Assembly (NCBI RefSeq): GCF_003062295.1
Contig: NZ_PYCN01000010.1
Coordinates: 1-64,000, forward strand
Direction of reading: 5' to 3'
Source: Bradyrhizobium algeriense
GTDB taxonomy: Bacteria; Pseudomonadota; Alphaproteobacteria; Rhizobiales; Xanthobacteraceae
DNA: 64,000 nucleotides
In this document: positions 24,917-33,707 of the stretch, in pieces
Numbering within the stretch: position 1 is the first letter of the stretch
Layout: every line of letters starts with the position of its first letter
Notes under the pieces: generated by a model
What the model was told of the DNA's origin: nothing
The model's input: only the letters and a program-made list of their open reading frames with translations
Database searches by the model: none
Made by a program: the position numbers and the translations under genes

Positions 24917-26173
24917 TCAGTCTGGCGAGCGGACCGCGGCCAGCGTGCGCCACGCAATCACCAACCCCAGCCCCAATAACGCCGCCGCCAGCAGGAACGG
25001 CGCGCCCGGCATTTTCACCGGCGCCTGGTCGCTGATGAAATAAGCAAAGGTCAGCGTGAACAGGAACGGTCCCACCATCTGGGCGATGCTGTTGACGCTG
25101 TTGGTCGCGCCCTGCAATTGGCCCTGCTGATCCGGCGCAACAAGCTGTGTCGTCAATGCCTGGATCGCCGCCCCCGCCACGCCCCACAGCGCCATCACGG
25201 GAATGCCGATCCAGAACAGCGGCCCGGTCGGGGCCGCGCCATAGATGAAAAATCCGAGTGCCCCGCAAGCCAGCCCGAGCAATAGGGCGCGGCGTTCGCC
25301 GAGACGGCTAACGATCGGGCCGACGCCCGCGCCCTGCACCACCATGGCGCAGACGCCGACCAAGGCCAGCGTGAGCCCTACCGTCGTCGTATCCCAGCCA
25401 TAGCGGTAGGTCGCATAGAGCACGAAGGTGGACGGCAGCACCACATGCGCGACTTGCCCGAAGAAATTCGCCAGCGACAGGCCCGCGAGAATCCGGTTCG
25501 AGCGCAGCAGATGCAGCGCGCCGAGCGGGCTGGCGCTTTTCCAATGGAATGGTGCGCGGCGTTCCAGCGGCAGCGACTCGGGGAGGATCAGCCAGCCGTA
25601 GAGCGTATTCGCAAAGCTCAAGCCTGCCGCGATCCAGAACGGCAGACGCGGATCCATGCCACCGAGCAGGCCGCCAATGGCGGGGCCGAGAATGAAGCCG
25701 GCGCCGAAGGCCGCGCCGATCTTGCCGAACACCGCGGCTCGCCGTTCCGGCGGCGTCACGTCGGCGATATAGGCAAAGGCGGTCGAGATGCTCGCCGACG
25801 TAATGCCTGAGATCACGCGGCCGATGAACAGCCAAGCCAGCGTTGGCGCCAGCGCCATCAAGACATAGTCCAGCGCCAGCCCGAAATTCGATAGCAGCAC
25901 CACCGGTCGCCGGCCGAGGCGGTCCGAGAGCGCGCCGAGGATCGGCGAGAACAGGAACTGCATCAGCGCCCAGGCGGTGCCGAACAGGCCGAAGATCCGG
26001 GCCGCCGTCGCCGTGTCGTTGTCGACAAAACTTTCCACGAGTTTTGGCAGGATCGGCAGGATCAGGCCGAGCGCCAACATGTCGAGCAGGATGGTGACGA
26101 AGATAAAGGCCGCCGCGCCGCTGCGCACCGGCGGCTTGTCGTCGGCAACAGCGGTGGACGCGTGTTCGCTCAT
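24917..26173 (-). CDS. MFS efflux transporter (TetA-like)
   Basis: A 418-residue major facilitator with about 12 transmembrane helices. Motif A appears as GALSDRLGRRPVVLLS near 76-91, and motif C-like glycines as GFILGPAIGGLLGG near 145, a pattern of drug/H+ antiporters of the TetA (DHA1) group. The substrate is unknown. The ATG at 26173 overlaps the der stop by 4 bases (ATGA on the minus strand), so the two genes are probably co-transcribed; longer upstream frames are shadows of der. Confidence 0.9.
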   Translation of the reverse strand: MSEHASTAVADDKPPVRSGAAAFIFVTILLDMLALGLILPILPKLVESFVDNDTATAARIFGLFGTAWALMQFLFSPILGALSDRLGRRPVVLLSNFGLALDYVLMALAPTLAWLFIGRVISGITSASISTAFAYIADVTPPERRAAVFGKIGAAFGAGFILGPAIGGLLGGMDPRLPFWIAAGLSFANTLYGWLILPESLPLERRAPFHWKSASPLGALHLLRSNRILAGLSLANFFGQVAHVVLPSTFVLYATYRYGWDTTTVGLTLALVGVCAMVVQGAGVGPIVSRLGERRALLLGLACGALGFFIYGAAPTGPLFWIGIPVMALWGVAGAAIQALTTQLVAPDQQGQLQGATNSVNSIAQMVGPFLFTLTFAYFISDQAPVKMPGAPFLLAAALLGLGLVIAWRTLAAVRSPD

Positions 26174-27555
26174 GACGGCCGCTTGCGCTTGTGGGCGAAC
26201 GGATTGGCCTTTTCGCGCAGCGTGATCCGTATCGGCGTGCCCGGCAGGTCGAAGGCCTCGCGCAGGCTGTTGGTGAGATAGCGCAAATAGGATTGGGGCA
26301 CCGCATCCGCCCGCGAGCAAAACAAGATAAAACTCGGCGGCCGCGCTTTGGCCTGGGTAATATAGTTCAGCTTGAGCCGGCGGCCCGACACCGCGGGCGG
26401 CGGGTTGGCGTCGACCGCCTGCTCGAACCAGCGATTGAGCGCAGCCGTGGGTACGCGCTTGTTCCACACCGCATAGGCGTCCTGGATCGCGGTCATCAGG
26501 CGATCGATGCCCTCGCCCATCAGGCCGGACACGGCGACGATGGGGGCGCCCTTGACCTGCGGCAGCCAGTGGTCGGCATCGCTGCGCAGCGCCGAAATCA
26601 GATGGGTCTTGCGCTCCATCAGATCCCATTTGTTGACCGCAAGCACGATCGCCCGCCCCTCGCGCTCGATCAGATCGGCGATGCGCAGGTCCTGTTCCTC
26701 GAACCGGTTCTGCGCGTCCATCATCATCACGACGACTTCGGCAAAGCGCACCGCGCGCAGCGCGTCCGCCACCGACAGTTTTTCCAATTTCTCCTCGATC
26801 CGCGAGCGCCGCCTAAGACCTGCGGTGTCGAACACGCGAAACTCGCGGCCCTGCCAGGTAATCTCGACCGAGATGGAATCGCGGGTGGTGCCGGCCTCGG
26901 CGCTGGTCAGCAGCCGCTCCTCGCCGAGCAGATGATTGATCAGCGTGGACTTTCCGGCATTGGGGCGGCCGACGATAGCGACGCGGATCGGACGCTGCGC
27001 GAGTTCCTCATCCGATACGATGATATCGTCGTCGTCGAACTCTTCACCCTCCTCGGCCGGCTCCGGCATCAGCGCGGCGAGCGCGTCGTAGAGATCGCTC
27101 AGGCCCTCGCCATGCTCGGCTGAAATCTGGATGGGATCGCCGAGGCCCAGCGCGTAGGATTCCATCGCGCCGACTTCGCCGTGCCTGCCCTCGCTCTTGT
27201 TGGCGACCAGCACCACCGGCTTGTTGGCGCGGCGCGCGAAATCGGCAAAGGCGCGATCGTTCGGCGTCAGCCCTGCGCGCGCGTCGATCACGAACATCAG
27301 CGCATCGGCCAGTTCGATCGCGGTTTCCGTCTGCTCCTGCATCCGTGCCGTGAGCGAGCCCTTGGCGCCCTCGTCGAGGCCGGCGGTGTCGATCACGGTG
27401 AATTCGAGATCGCCGAGACGTGCATTGCCCTCGCGGCGGTCGCGCGTAACGCCGGGCTCGTCATCCACCAGCGCGAGCTTCTGCCCAACCAGCCGGTTGA
27501 ACAGCGTCGATTTGCCGACATTGGGTCGGCCGATGATGGCAATCGTAAAGGACAT
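26170..27555 (-). CDS. der: ribosome-biogenesis GTPase Der (EngA)
   Basis: A 461-residue protein with the tandem G domains unique to Der. G domain 1 has GRPNVGKSTLFNRL near 8, DTAGL near 56 and NKSE near 117. G domain 2 has GRPNAGKSTLINHL near 192, DTAGLRRRSR near 240 and NKWD near 305. The C-terminal KH-like domain (about 365-455) ends in the basic KRKRPS tail. It is essential for 50S subunit maturation. It is followed by a 4-base overlap with the MFS gene and preceded by a lipoprotein gene and a YfgM-like gene on the same strand. Confidence 0.97.
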   Translation of the reverse strand: MSFTIAIIGRPNVGKSTLFNRLVGQKLALVDDEPGVTRDRREGNARLGDLEFTVIDTAGLDEGAKGSLTARMQEQTETAIELADALMFVIDARAGLTPNDRAFADFARRANKPVVLVANKSEGRHGEVGAMESYALGLGDPIQISAEHGEGLSDLYDALAALMPEPAEEGEEFDDDDIIVSDEELAQRPIRVAIVGRPNAGKSTLINHLLGEERLLTSAEAGTTRDSISVEITWQGREFRVFDTAGLRRRSRIEEKLEKLSVADALRAVRFAEVVVMMMDAQNRFEEQDLRIADLIEREGRAIVLAVNKWDLMERKTHLISALRSDADHWLPQVKGAPIVAVSGLMGEGIDRLMTAIQDAYAVWNKRVPTAALNRWFEQAVDANPPPAVSGRRLKLNYITQAKARPPSFILFCSRADAVPQSYLRYLTNSLREAFDLPGTPIRITLREKANPFAHKRKRPS

Positions 27556-27566
27556 AAATGATCCAA

Positions 27567-27587
27567 ACGCCCTTTTTTGAAGGGCGT
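27567..27587 (-). terminator. hairpin between lipoprotein gene and der
   Basis: An 8-base stem ACGCCCTT (27567-27574) / AAGGGCGT (27580-27587) with a 5-base loop, 23 bases past the lipoprotein stop and just before the der start. On the minus strand it is followed by TTGG, so termination would be partial at best. Confidence 0.4.
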
Positions 27588-27610
27588 GTCAATCGAACGA
27601 AAAGAAAGAA

Positions 27611-28126
27611 TCAACGCGTGAACGTACCGCTCGGCATCGGCGCCGGGAACGCGGATTGTTGCGGGGACTGTGCAGGCGCCGCCGATTGATCGGGCGGCGG
27701 CGCGGTGGTCCGCTTGCGCGTGATCTTGGCCGGCTTGGGCGCCGGCGGCGCGGCGGCGGTGCTGCCTTCCTCCTCGGGTGCGGCGTCGGGATCCGCAGCC
27801 GCAGGGGCGGCAGCCTGTTTGCCCTTGGATTTCGCGCCGCGCTTCGATTTCGGTTCTTCTGCCGGCGGAGGAGCTGTCGCGGCCTGCGCGTTCGGGTCGT
27901 CGACCTGCTGACGGGAGCCCTTGTAGAGATCCTTCGGCACGCCCTGTTCAAGGCCCGGCACGCCTTCGGGGAACACCGGCTTGCGGTCACCCGGCAGCTT
28001 CTTCTTGGTATCGAGGAAGTCGAGCAGATCGGACGGGTCGAAATTGCCCGTGCTGCCACAGCCGGCCAGCGCGCCCGAAAGCGCGATGAGGACGGCGGTT
28101 GCGATCAAACGTTGCGGGCGGCGCAT
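27611..28126 (-). CDS. Pro/Ala/Lys-rich lipoprotein of unknown function
   Basis: A 171-residue protein with a lipoprotein signal: hydrophobic LIATAVLIALSGALAGC, lipobox LAGC with Cys23. After a short acidic stretch (FDPSDLLDFLDTKKKLPGD and a PVFPEGVPGLEQGVPKDLYKG region) comes a long low-complexity tail of Pro, Ala and Lys (about 75-155). It is probably anchored in an envelope membrane. The position between a YfgM-like gene and der is where many proteobacteria carry bamB; this is not BamB, since no propeller is present. The ATG at 28126 was preferred over a TTG 18 bases upstream. Confidence 0.8.
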   Translation of the reverse strand: MRRPQRLIATAVLIALSGALAGCGSTGNFDPSDLLDFLDTKKKLPGDRKPVFPEGVPGLEQGVPKDLYKGSRQQVDDPNAQAATAPPPAEEPKSKRGAKSKGKQAAAPAAADPDAAPEEEGSTAAAPPAPKPAKITRKRTTAPPPDQSAAPAQSPQQSAFPAPMPSGTFTR

Positions 28127-28159
28127 ACTGGGTTTCCCAATCAACTCGGTTTGTACGCG

Positions 28160-28813
28160 TCAGCTCTTGGCGACTGGCGGAAGCAAGGCCTGCAGCGCTT
28201 CGGCACGCGAGCGCAGGCTCGGCGGCGTTTCGCCGTCATTGGCGATCAGATCCAGCCATTGCCGCGTCGCCGCAGCGTCGTTGGCGCGCCATGCCGACAG
28301 CGCCAGCAATTCGCGCGCGGTATGGCGGAAGGTGGCGCCGGCCGCAGCAGCGGCCTCGAGGCGCTCTTTCATGTTGGGATAGCTCGTGCTTTCCAGCAGC
28401 AACTGGGCGGCGCGAATCCGCGCCAGATCCTGCTCGGCAACGCCGACGCTGCGATCGGCGGTGATCTCATCGAACAGCTTTGCCGCGGCCTGCGGATCGC
28501 GGGTGGCGACTTCCGCCGCCATGCGCAACCGCGCCAATACGCGATAGCCGAACGGCGCCTTCGCCGCGAGATCGGCGAAGGCCGCTTCGGCCTCGGTGTG
28601 CTTGTTGGCTTCCGAAAGCTCCACGGCCTTGTCGAATGCAGCCCCCGCCTCGACCGCCTTCTTGGCCTCCAGATACTGGTAGCCACGCCAGCCGCCCACG
28701 GCGGCGATGATCAAAATCATGCCGGCAATGATATAAAGCGAGTATCGGTCCCACAGCTTTTTGAGCTGATCGCGACGGACCTCCTCGTCTACTTCATCAA
28801 ATAATTCAGACAC
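28160..28813 (-). CDS. YfgM-like TPR membrane protein
   Basis: A 217-residue bitopic protein. A short charged cytoplasmic N-terminus (SELFDEVDEEVRRDQLKKLWDRY) precedes a single transmembrane helix (about 27-45, LYIIAGMILIIAAVGGWRGY) and a periplasmic domain of alpha-helical tetratricopeptide-like repeats. This matches the YfgM family (ancillary SecYEG translocon subunit) involved in periplasmic chaperoning. It is the first gene of the YfgM, lipoprotein, der and MFS run on the minus strand. Confidence 0.87.
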   Translation of the reverse strand: MSELFDEVDEEVRRDQLKKLWDRYSLYIIAGMILIIAAVGGWRGYQYLEAKKAVEAGAAFDKAVELSEANKHTEAEAAFADLAAKAPFGYRVLARLRMAAEVATRDPQAAAKLFDEITADRSVGVAEQDLARIRAAQLLLESTSYPNMKERLEAAAAAGATFRHTARELLALSAWRANDAAATRQWLDLIANDGETPPSLRSRAEALQALLPPVAKS

Positions 28814-28979
28814 TTAAAGGTATCCCATCCCCGAGGAACCGCGCCTTGGGCGGCAGCATCGTGCGCCCGATCCCCGCATCGCCGCGACGTAGCCTATCGA
28901 TATGGCGGTGGCAAGGCAAAGTGAGGTGGATCAAAGCGTTAACAACGCCCCCGCCGGCCCGCGAAATCGCCTCACAGCG

Positions 28980-29009
28980 TTGACATCGCGGTTCAAAGTT
29001 TGGCGTAAT
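28980..29009 (+). promoter_or_regulatory. possible sigma-70-type promoter
   Basis: TTGACA at 28980-28985 and a weak CGTAAT at 29004-29009 with 18-base spacing, about 50 bases before the ATG of the exported protein at 29057. The -10 match is poor. Confidence 0.3.
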
Positions 29010-29056
29010 CCCGCCCGCTTCCATTTCGAATCTTATCCCAATTTCCTGGGTGTTTC

Positions 29057-29923
29057 ATGCCTCGCCATGCGCTGGTTTCGATGCTTGCCATGGGGCTGGC
29101 AATGGGACTGGCATCCCTGCCCGCGGCCTCACTGGCCGACGATATCAGGCCGAAGACGCCCGAGACGGCATTCTCCGGCAAACTCCGCCCCGACATTTTG
29201 GGTATCTCGACCGAATCGAACGCCGAATCCGCACGCGGCGTCTTTGATTCCCTGTTCAAGGGCCGTACCGACACCAAGACCGACATCCAGCAGCAGAAAT
29301 TCGGCGGCACCAGCTATGTCGCTGCGCTGAATTTCAGTCTCCCCGCCGGTTCGAAACAGAACGGCGAGATGCTCTCGACCAGCTTCTCCTCGCCTGCGAG
29401 CGCCAACCGCGCCTATTTCGTGGCGCGCAATCTGACCTTCGCCCAGGACCAGCAACCGTCAAAGGCCGACATGATCAAGGAAGTCATGGGTAAATACGGC
29501 GTGCCTACCATCGTCGGCGATCAGCATCTGTATTACATCTACCGCAAGGGCTCGATCATGTCCGTCGGCGGCAAGTACAAGGAAGCGACCGCGCTGGAAG
29601 CGATCGACAAGCCGCTTGATCCGAGGGCCGCCGTCAAGCTCAACGGCGACACCGTCCGCGGCAGTTGCGTGGCGGTCGTCAAGCGCGCGCAGACCAAGGC
29701 CAAGGAACCGAGCGCCATGCTGGCCGAGGCCAAGGGCGCGAATTGCGATGGCGTGTTGAGCGTGCAGCTCGTCCCGGGCACGCCGGCCGACCGCGTCGGC
29801 ATCGCGCAATTCACCCTGCTGGACGTCAAGCAGTTCGTCAGCGCCGCCGCGATCGACAGTGCGGCGCTTGCCGCCGGGCCGAGCGAAGGCTCGATGCCCA
29901 AGGGCAGCGCTCCGAAGCTGTAG
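29057..29923 (+). CDS. exported protein of unknown function
   Basis: A 288-residue protein with a signal peptide (about 1-28, ALVSMLAMGLAMGLASLPAASLA-D). The mature part has no recognised domain. It contains a SNAESARGVFDSLFKGR segment, a central TSYVAALNFSLPAGSK region and a later KLNGDTVRGSCVAVVKRAQTK stretch. It is probably periplasmic and seems confined to this bacterial group, though that cannot be checked here. It is divergent from the YfgM-like gene and converges on the acyl-CoA synthetase gene (stops 12 bases apart). Confidence 0.7.
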   Translation: MPRHALVSMLAMGLAMGLASLPAASLADDIRPKTPETAFSGKLRPDILGISTESNAESARGVFDSLFKGRTDTKTDIQQQKFGGTSYVAALNFSLPAGSKQNGEMLSTSFSSPASANRAYFVARNLTFAQDQQPSKADMIKEVMGKYGVPTIVGDQHLYYIYRKGSIMSVGGKYKEATALEAIDKPLDPRAAVKLNGDTVRGSCVAVVKRAQTKAKEPSAMLAEAKGANCDGVLSVQLVPGTPADRVGIAQFTLLDVKQFVSAAAIDSAALAAGPSEGSMPKGSAPKL

Positions 29924-29935
29924 CGGCCGGCCGCG

Positions 29936-31528
29936 CTAGGCTTGCACAGTCTCGCGCAATTGCCGCTTCATCACCTTGCCGTTGGCATTGCGCGGCAACG
30001 GGTCCGCTCGCACATCCATGGTTTCCGGCACCTTGTAATCAGACAGCCGCTCGGCGCACCAGGCGCGCAGCACCTCGGCCCCGACTGTGTTGCGAGTCAC
30101 GACGACCGCATGCACGCGCTCGCCCAGCACCGGGCACGGCTTGGCGATGATCGCGCTCTCGACCACGTCAGGGTGACCGGCGAGCACCGACTCCACCTCG
30201 GCCGAATAGATCTTCAATCCGCCACGGTTGATCATGTCTTTCTGGCGATCGAATACGCGAACGAAGTTCTCTTCGTCGATCGAGCCGAGGTCGCCGGAAT
30301 GCCAGAAGCCGGCGGTAAAACTTTCGGCCGTGGCCTTCGGATTATTCCAGTAGCCCTTGATGACCGAGCCACCATGAATCCAGATTTCGCCGATCTCGCC
30401 GCGCGGCAGCTCATGGCCTTCGGCATCCATGACGACGATCTGGGCGCCCGGACAGGGCAGACCGACGCTGTCGATGTGGCTGGCGGTCAGTTCGCCCGGC
30501 ATCATGGTTGACGGCGACGTGGTCTCGGTCGCGCCGTAGCAATTCATCAGCTTCAGGCCGGGAATCTTGGCATCGAGTTTCTCGATCGTGGCAATCGGCA
30601 TCGGCGCGCCGCCAAAGCCGCCGATCCGCCAGCTCGACAGGTCGTAGCTGTCGAAATCCGGCTGCAGCAGGCAGAGATTGTACATCGCCGGCACCATCAC
30701 GGTGTAGGTGACACGCTCGCGCGCCGCCATCTTCAGATATTCAGCAGCCTTGAACTCCGCCATGATGATCAGCGCGCCGGCGCAGCGGACCATGGTCATG
30801 ATGTTGGCGACGACGCCGGTGACATGGCCGAGCGGCACCGCGGCGATCGATCGATCGGCGGCCGTCAGCTTCAGGCACGATACGAACACCATCGCCGAAT
30901 GAATGATGTTGCAATGGGCGAGCATCGCGCCCTTGGGCTTGCCCGTGGTGCCCGATGTGTAGAGGATCATCGCGGTATCTTCTTCGCCGACCTGGACCGG
31001 CGCTGCGAGCTCCGCGTTATCGGCCAACTCCGAAAAGCGTGAAAGCCGCGGATCATCATCGACCGCGATCCGGTGCGTCACGTCGGGAATGTCGCCCGCA
31101 TCGGGCACACGGTCAGCCAGCGCCGCCTCGTGGATCAGAAGCCGCGCGCCGCAATCGGTGAGCACGTAGGCGATCTCGGGCTTTTGCTGACGGGTCGAAA
31201 GCAGCACCGTCACCAGCCCGGCATGGGCCGCGGCCAGCATCGTCAGCACGAATTCGATCCGGTTGCCGAGCAGCACCGCGACGCGGTCGCCGCGCTTGAG
31301 GCCGAACTTCCCGAAACCTGCCGCGATTTGCGCAGACTGCTGCGCGACTTCGCGCCATGTCATTCGCGTGGCGCCGCAGACCAGCGCTTCTCCATCGGGA
31401 TTTATAGCAACCGCATCGGCTACCATCGCCGGGATGCTTTTGGGCCGTTCGCAAAAAGCCGGAATGATACGATCGCCGAAGCGCGGTTCTAGCCGCATCG
31501 CCGGAATGGAATGCTGCGACCAGTCCAT
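29936..31528 (-). CDS. AMP-binding acyl-CoA synthetase
   Basis: A 530-residue member of the ANL superfamily that activates a carboxylic acid with ATP and loads it on CoA. The P-loop is YTSGTTGKPKGAM near 189, followed by the GAPMP and NCYGATETTSPS motifs near 308-335, the SGDLG motif near 410, the hinge region VFDRQKDMINRGGLKIYSAEVE near 424, and the C-terminal catalytic Lys in PRNANGKVMKRQL. The likely substrate is a medium or aromatic acid, but specificity is not readable. It lies 12 bases downstream of panB on the same strand. Confidence 0.92.
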   Translation of the reverse strand: MDWSQHSIPAMRLEPRFGDRIIPAFCERPKSIPAMVADAVAINPDGEALVCGATRMTWREVAQQSAQIAAGFGKFGLKRGDRVAVLLGNRIEFVLTMLAAAHAGLVTVLLSTRQQKPEIAYVLTDCGARLLIHEAALADRVPDAGDIPDVTHRIAVDDDPRLSRFSELADNAELAAPVQVGEEDTAMILYTSGTTGKPKGAMLAHCNIIHSAMVFVSCLKLTAADRSIAAVPLGHVTGVVANIMTMVRCAGALIIMAEFKAAEYLKMAARERVTYTVMVPAMYNLCLLQPDFDSYDLSSWRIGGFGGAPMPIATIEKLDAKIPGLKLMNCYGATETTSPSTMMPGELTASHIDSVGLPCPGAQIVVMDAEGHELPRGEIGEIWIHGGSVIKGYWNNPKATAESFTAGFWHSGDLGSIDEENFVRVFDRQKDMINRGGLKIYSAEVESVLAGHPDVVESAIIAKPCPVLGERVHAVVVTRNTVGAEVLRAWCAERLSDYKVPETMDVRADPLPRNANGKVMKRQLRETVQA

Positions 31529-31540
31529 GGCGCGCCCCCG

Positions 31541-32362
31541 TCAGCTCTTCTTCATCTCGTAGACGTGCTCTGGCCCCGGGAAAGCGCGCGAGCGCACGTC
31601 TTTGGCATAGCCCTGGATCGCCGCTTCGATTGCGGGGCCGAGATCGCCATAGCGGCGAACGAATTTCGGCGTCCGCGGCGACAGGCCCAGCATGTCCTCC
31701 AGCACCAGCACCTGCCCGTCGCACGCCGCGCTGGCGCCGATGCCGATGGTCGGAATGGCGATGGTCTCCGTGATCTTTCGCGCCAGCGGCTCGGCGACCG
31801 CCTCGACCACGACCGAGAAAGCCCCGGCATCCGAAATCGCCTGGGCATCCCTCAGGATCGGGTCCCAACTGCCTTCATCGCGGCCCTGCGCGCGAAACGA
31901 GCCGAGCGTGTTGATCGATTGCGGCGTCAATCCGATATGGCCCATGACAGGTACGCCGCGCTCGGACAGGAATGCGACGGTTTCCGCCATGCGCGCGCCG
32001 CCTTCCAGCTTCACCGCGCCGCAATGGGTTTCCTTCAATATCCGCACCGCGGAATGAAATGCCTGCTCCTTCGAGGCCTCATAGGAGCCGAACGGCATAT
32101 CCACCACGACCAAAGCGTGCTTCGAACCGCGCATCACCGCATGTCCCTGCAGGATCATCATGTCGAGCGTCACCGGCACGGTGGTCTCGAAACCGTGCAT
32201 GACATTGCCGAGGGAATCGCCGACCAGAATGACGTCGCAGTGCCGATCCACCAGGGCTGCGGTATGCGCATGGTAGGACGTCAGCATCACGATCGGGTCG
32301 CCGTTCTTGCGCGCGCGGATATCCGGCGCAGTTTTGCGTTTGATGGCAGACTGAACCGACAT
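31541..32362 (-). CDS. panB: 3-methyl-2-oxobutanoate hydroxymethyltransferase
   Basis: A 273-residue TIM-barrel enzyme that transfers a hydroxymethyl group from methylenetetrahydrofolate to 2-oxoisovalerate, giving ketopantoate for pantothenate and CoA. Family motifs include MLTSYHAHTAALVD, ILVGDSLGNVMHG with the Mg-binding Asp, VVVDMPFGSYEAS, AVKLEGG, PVMGHIGLTPQS and the VEAV motif with the catalytic Glu. panC is not adjacent. The ATG at 32362 was preferred over an upstream one 12 bases earlier because it starts the usual family N-terminus. It lies directly behind nnrU on the same strand. Confidence 0.95.
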   Translation of the reverse strand: MSVQSAIKRKTAPDIRARKNGDPIVMLTSYHAHTAALVDRHCDVILVGDSLGNVMHGFETTVPVTLDMMILQGHAVMRGSKHALVVVDMPFGSYEASKEQAFHSAVRILKETHCGAVKLEGGARMAETVAFLSERGVPVMGHIGLTPQSINTLGSFRAQGRDEGSWDPILRDAQAISDAGAFSVVVEAVAEPLARKITETIAIPTIGIGASAACDGQVLVLEDMLGLSPRTPKFVRRYGDLGPAIEAAIQGYAKDVRSRAFPGPEHVYEMKKS

Positions 32363-32363
32363 G

Positions 32364-32948
32364 CTAGGCTCCAACCACGGGCACGCCGATCACGACCGGA
32401 TGGAACGCAAATGCGAGCGCCAGATAGGCGACGAGGCCGACCGCGATCGCGATCAGGTCGTTGCCGGGACCACCGACGGGGATCGGCGGCGCGCCGGCGT
32501 CGGAACGGGATTTCAGCGAAATGCGGTCATATACCGCCCATGCGAGAAACGAGCCGAACAGGATGATCGAGCCGAGATCGCCGTTGGCGAGCAGATGCGC
32601 CGCAGCCCACAGCTTGATGCCCGTCAGCATCGGATGCTTCAGCGTCGTATAGATCCGGCCGCGGATGTAGGAAGCCACCACCATGATCACCGCGGGCAGC
32701 ATCAGCGCCGACGTGATGTGCTTGAGCGCCACTGGCGGGTTCCAGACGTTGTACCATCCCGTCGCGCGATAAAGCGCAAAGCCCCAGATAATCAGCGCCA
32801 GCCCTGCGAACGAGGCCAGCGCATAGCCGATCTTGTAGCCGCCCTCGCCGGTCGCGGCGATGACCTGCGCGCGCAGCTTGCGCTGGATGGTGAGCGTGTG
32901 GACGCCGAAGAACAGGATCAAGCCCAGGATCAGCACCAGCAGTCCCAT
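32364..32948 (-). CDS. NnrU family membrane protein
   Basis: A 194-residue protein with five or six transmembrane helices: the N-terminal MGLLVLILGLILFFGVHTL, then IGYALASFAGLALIIWGFALY, ITSALMLPAVIMVVASYI, GSIILFGSFLAWAVYD and a C-terminal LIAIAVGLVAYLALAFAFHP. It matches the NnrU/DUF family linked with nitrite and nitric-oxide metabolism genes in denitrifiers. It is also related to the isoprenylcysteine methyltransferase-like fold. No nir or nor genes are nearby. A strong GGGAGGATATC precedes the ATG. One base separates its stop from the panB start. Confidence 0.9.
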   Translation of the reverse strand: MGLLVLILGLILFFGVHTLTIQRKLRAQVIAATGEGGYKIGYALASFAGLALIIWGFALYRATGWYNVWNPPVALKHITSALMLPAVIMVVASYIRGRIYTTLKHPMLTGIKLWAAAHLLANGDLGSIILFGSFLAWAVYDRISLKSRSDAGAPPIPVGGPGNDLIAIAVGLVAYLALAFAFHPVVIGVPVVGA

Positions 32949-33034
32949 GATATCCTCCCGCTGCGCGGCTGGTTTTGCCTGTTATCCGCGTATCATTTTA
33001 GGGGCTTGGTGCGCAATGCGCCACGCGGACGTGG

Positions 33035-33637
33035 TCACGGCTTCTCCGCCTGCTTTGCCGAATCGCGGTTGTCGACGTAGCGGATCGCGATCGGCCGCCC
33101 GGCGAGCGCGCCGCCGAGCCCACTGGTGAATTTCAGAGGCTGGCATGCCTGCAGCGACGCATTGATCGCCTTCAGGTAGGTCGCGCGGGTATCCGCCGGG
33201 GCGCCGGCAGTGGCATAGGTCACGCGCGGGGTGGCGATGATCTCGCCCGTGCGCTTGAAGCTGAAGCGAACCGACATCTGCATGCCCGGCCGCGCGATGT
33301 CGGAAGGCGGCGGCGACCAGCAGGACCGCAACGCCGCGAACAGGTCGCCGATCGTATCGAGATCGTGGTCCGGCTTGCGGTATTTCGCGGCCTGGTCCTG
33401 CGGCGGCACACTTTCGATCGTGAGTTGCAGGTTCTGGCCGTACGGATAATCGATCTCGGGAATGCACGGCCCGTCGTTGAACACGCTGCAAAACGACGGC
33501 GTGCACGGCTGGCCGTCGAGCACGCTGCATGGCGCATGCGAAAACGGCGTCGCGTCGATCTGGCGCCGCGGCTGGGCATTGGCGGCACCCATCCCGACGA
33601 AGAGTGCGGCCAGACAAACGATGGCGAGCCGGAACAT
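33035..33637 (-). CDS. exported protein with TonB-C-like end
   Basis: A 200-residue protein with a signal peptide (about 1-20, ending GAANA-Q). The mature N-terminus has a Cys-rich stretch (APCSVLDGQPCTPSFCSVFNDGPCIP, residues about 35-60). The C-terminal half (MSVRFSFKRTGEIIATPRVTYATAG ... INASLQACQPLKF) resembles the TonB-C/energy-transducer fold. There is no transmembrane anchor, so it is not a functional TonB by itself. Function unknown; probably periplasmic. Confidence 0.7.
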   Translation of the reverse strand: MFRLAIVCLAALFVGMGAANAQPRRQIDATPFSHAPCSVLDGQPCTPSFCSVFNDGPCIPEIDYPYGQNLQLTIESVPPQDQAAKYRKPDHDLDTIGDLFAALRSCWSPPPSDIARPGMQMSVRFSFKRTGEIIATPRVTYATAGAPADTRATYLKAINASLQACQPLKFTSGLGGALAGRPIAIRYVDNRDSAKQAEKP

Positions 33638-33707
33638 GTAGTGGGGTCCTCACGGTCGACCCGACTAAGCTGATGCGCGCTAGAGGCGCTATCAAGGCTG
33701 ACGGCGT

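Noticed and set aside
28980..29009. Strong sigma-70 promoter for the exported protein gene
   Set aside because: Only the -35 matches well; the -10 is weak, so it is kept as a low-confidence site and not a finding.
33000..33034. FNR/FixK-type box upstream of nnrU
   Set aside because: A TTGGTGCGCAA segment was noted but the half-site spacing does not match TTG-N8-CAA.
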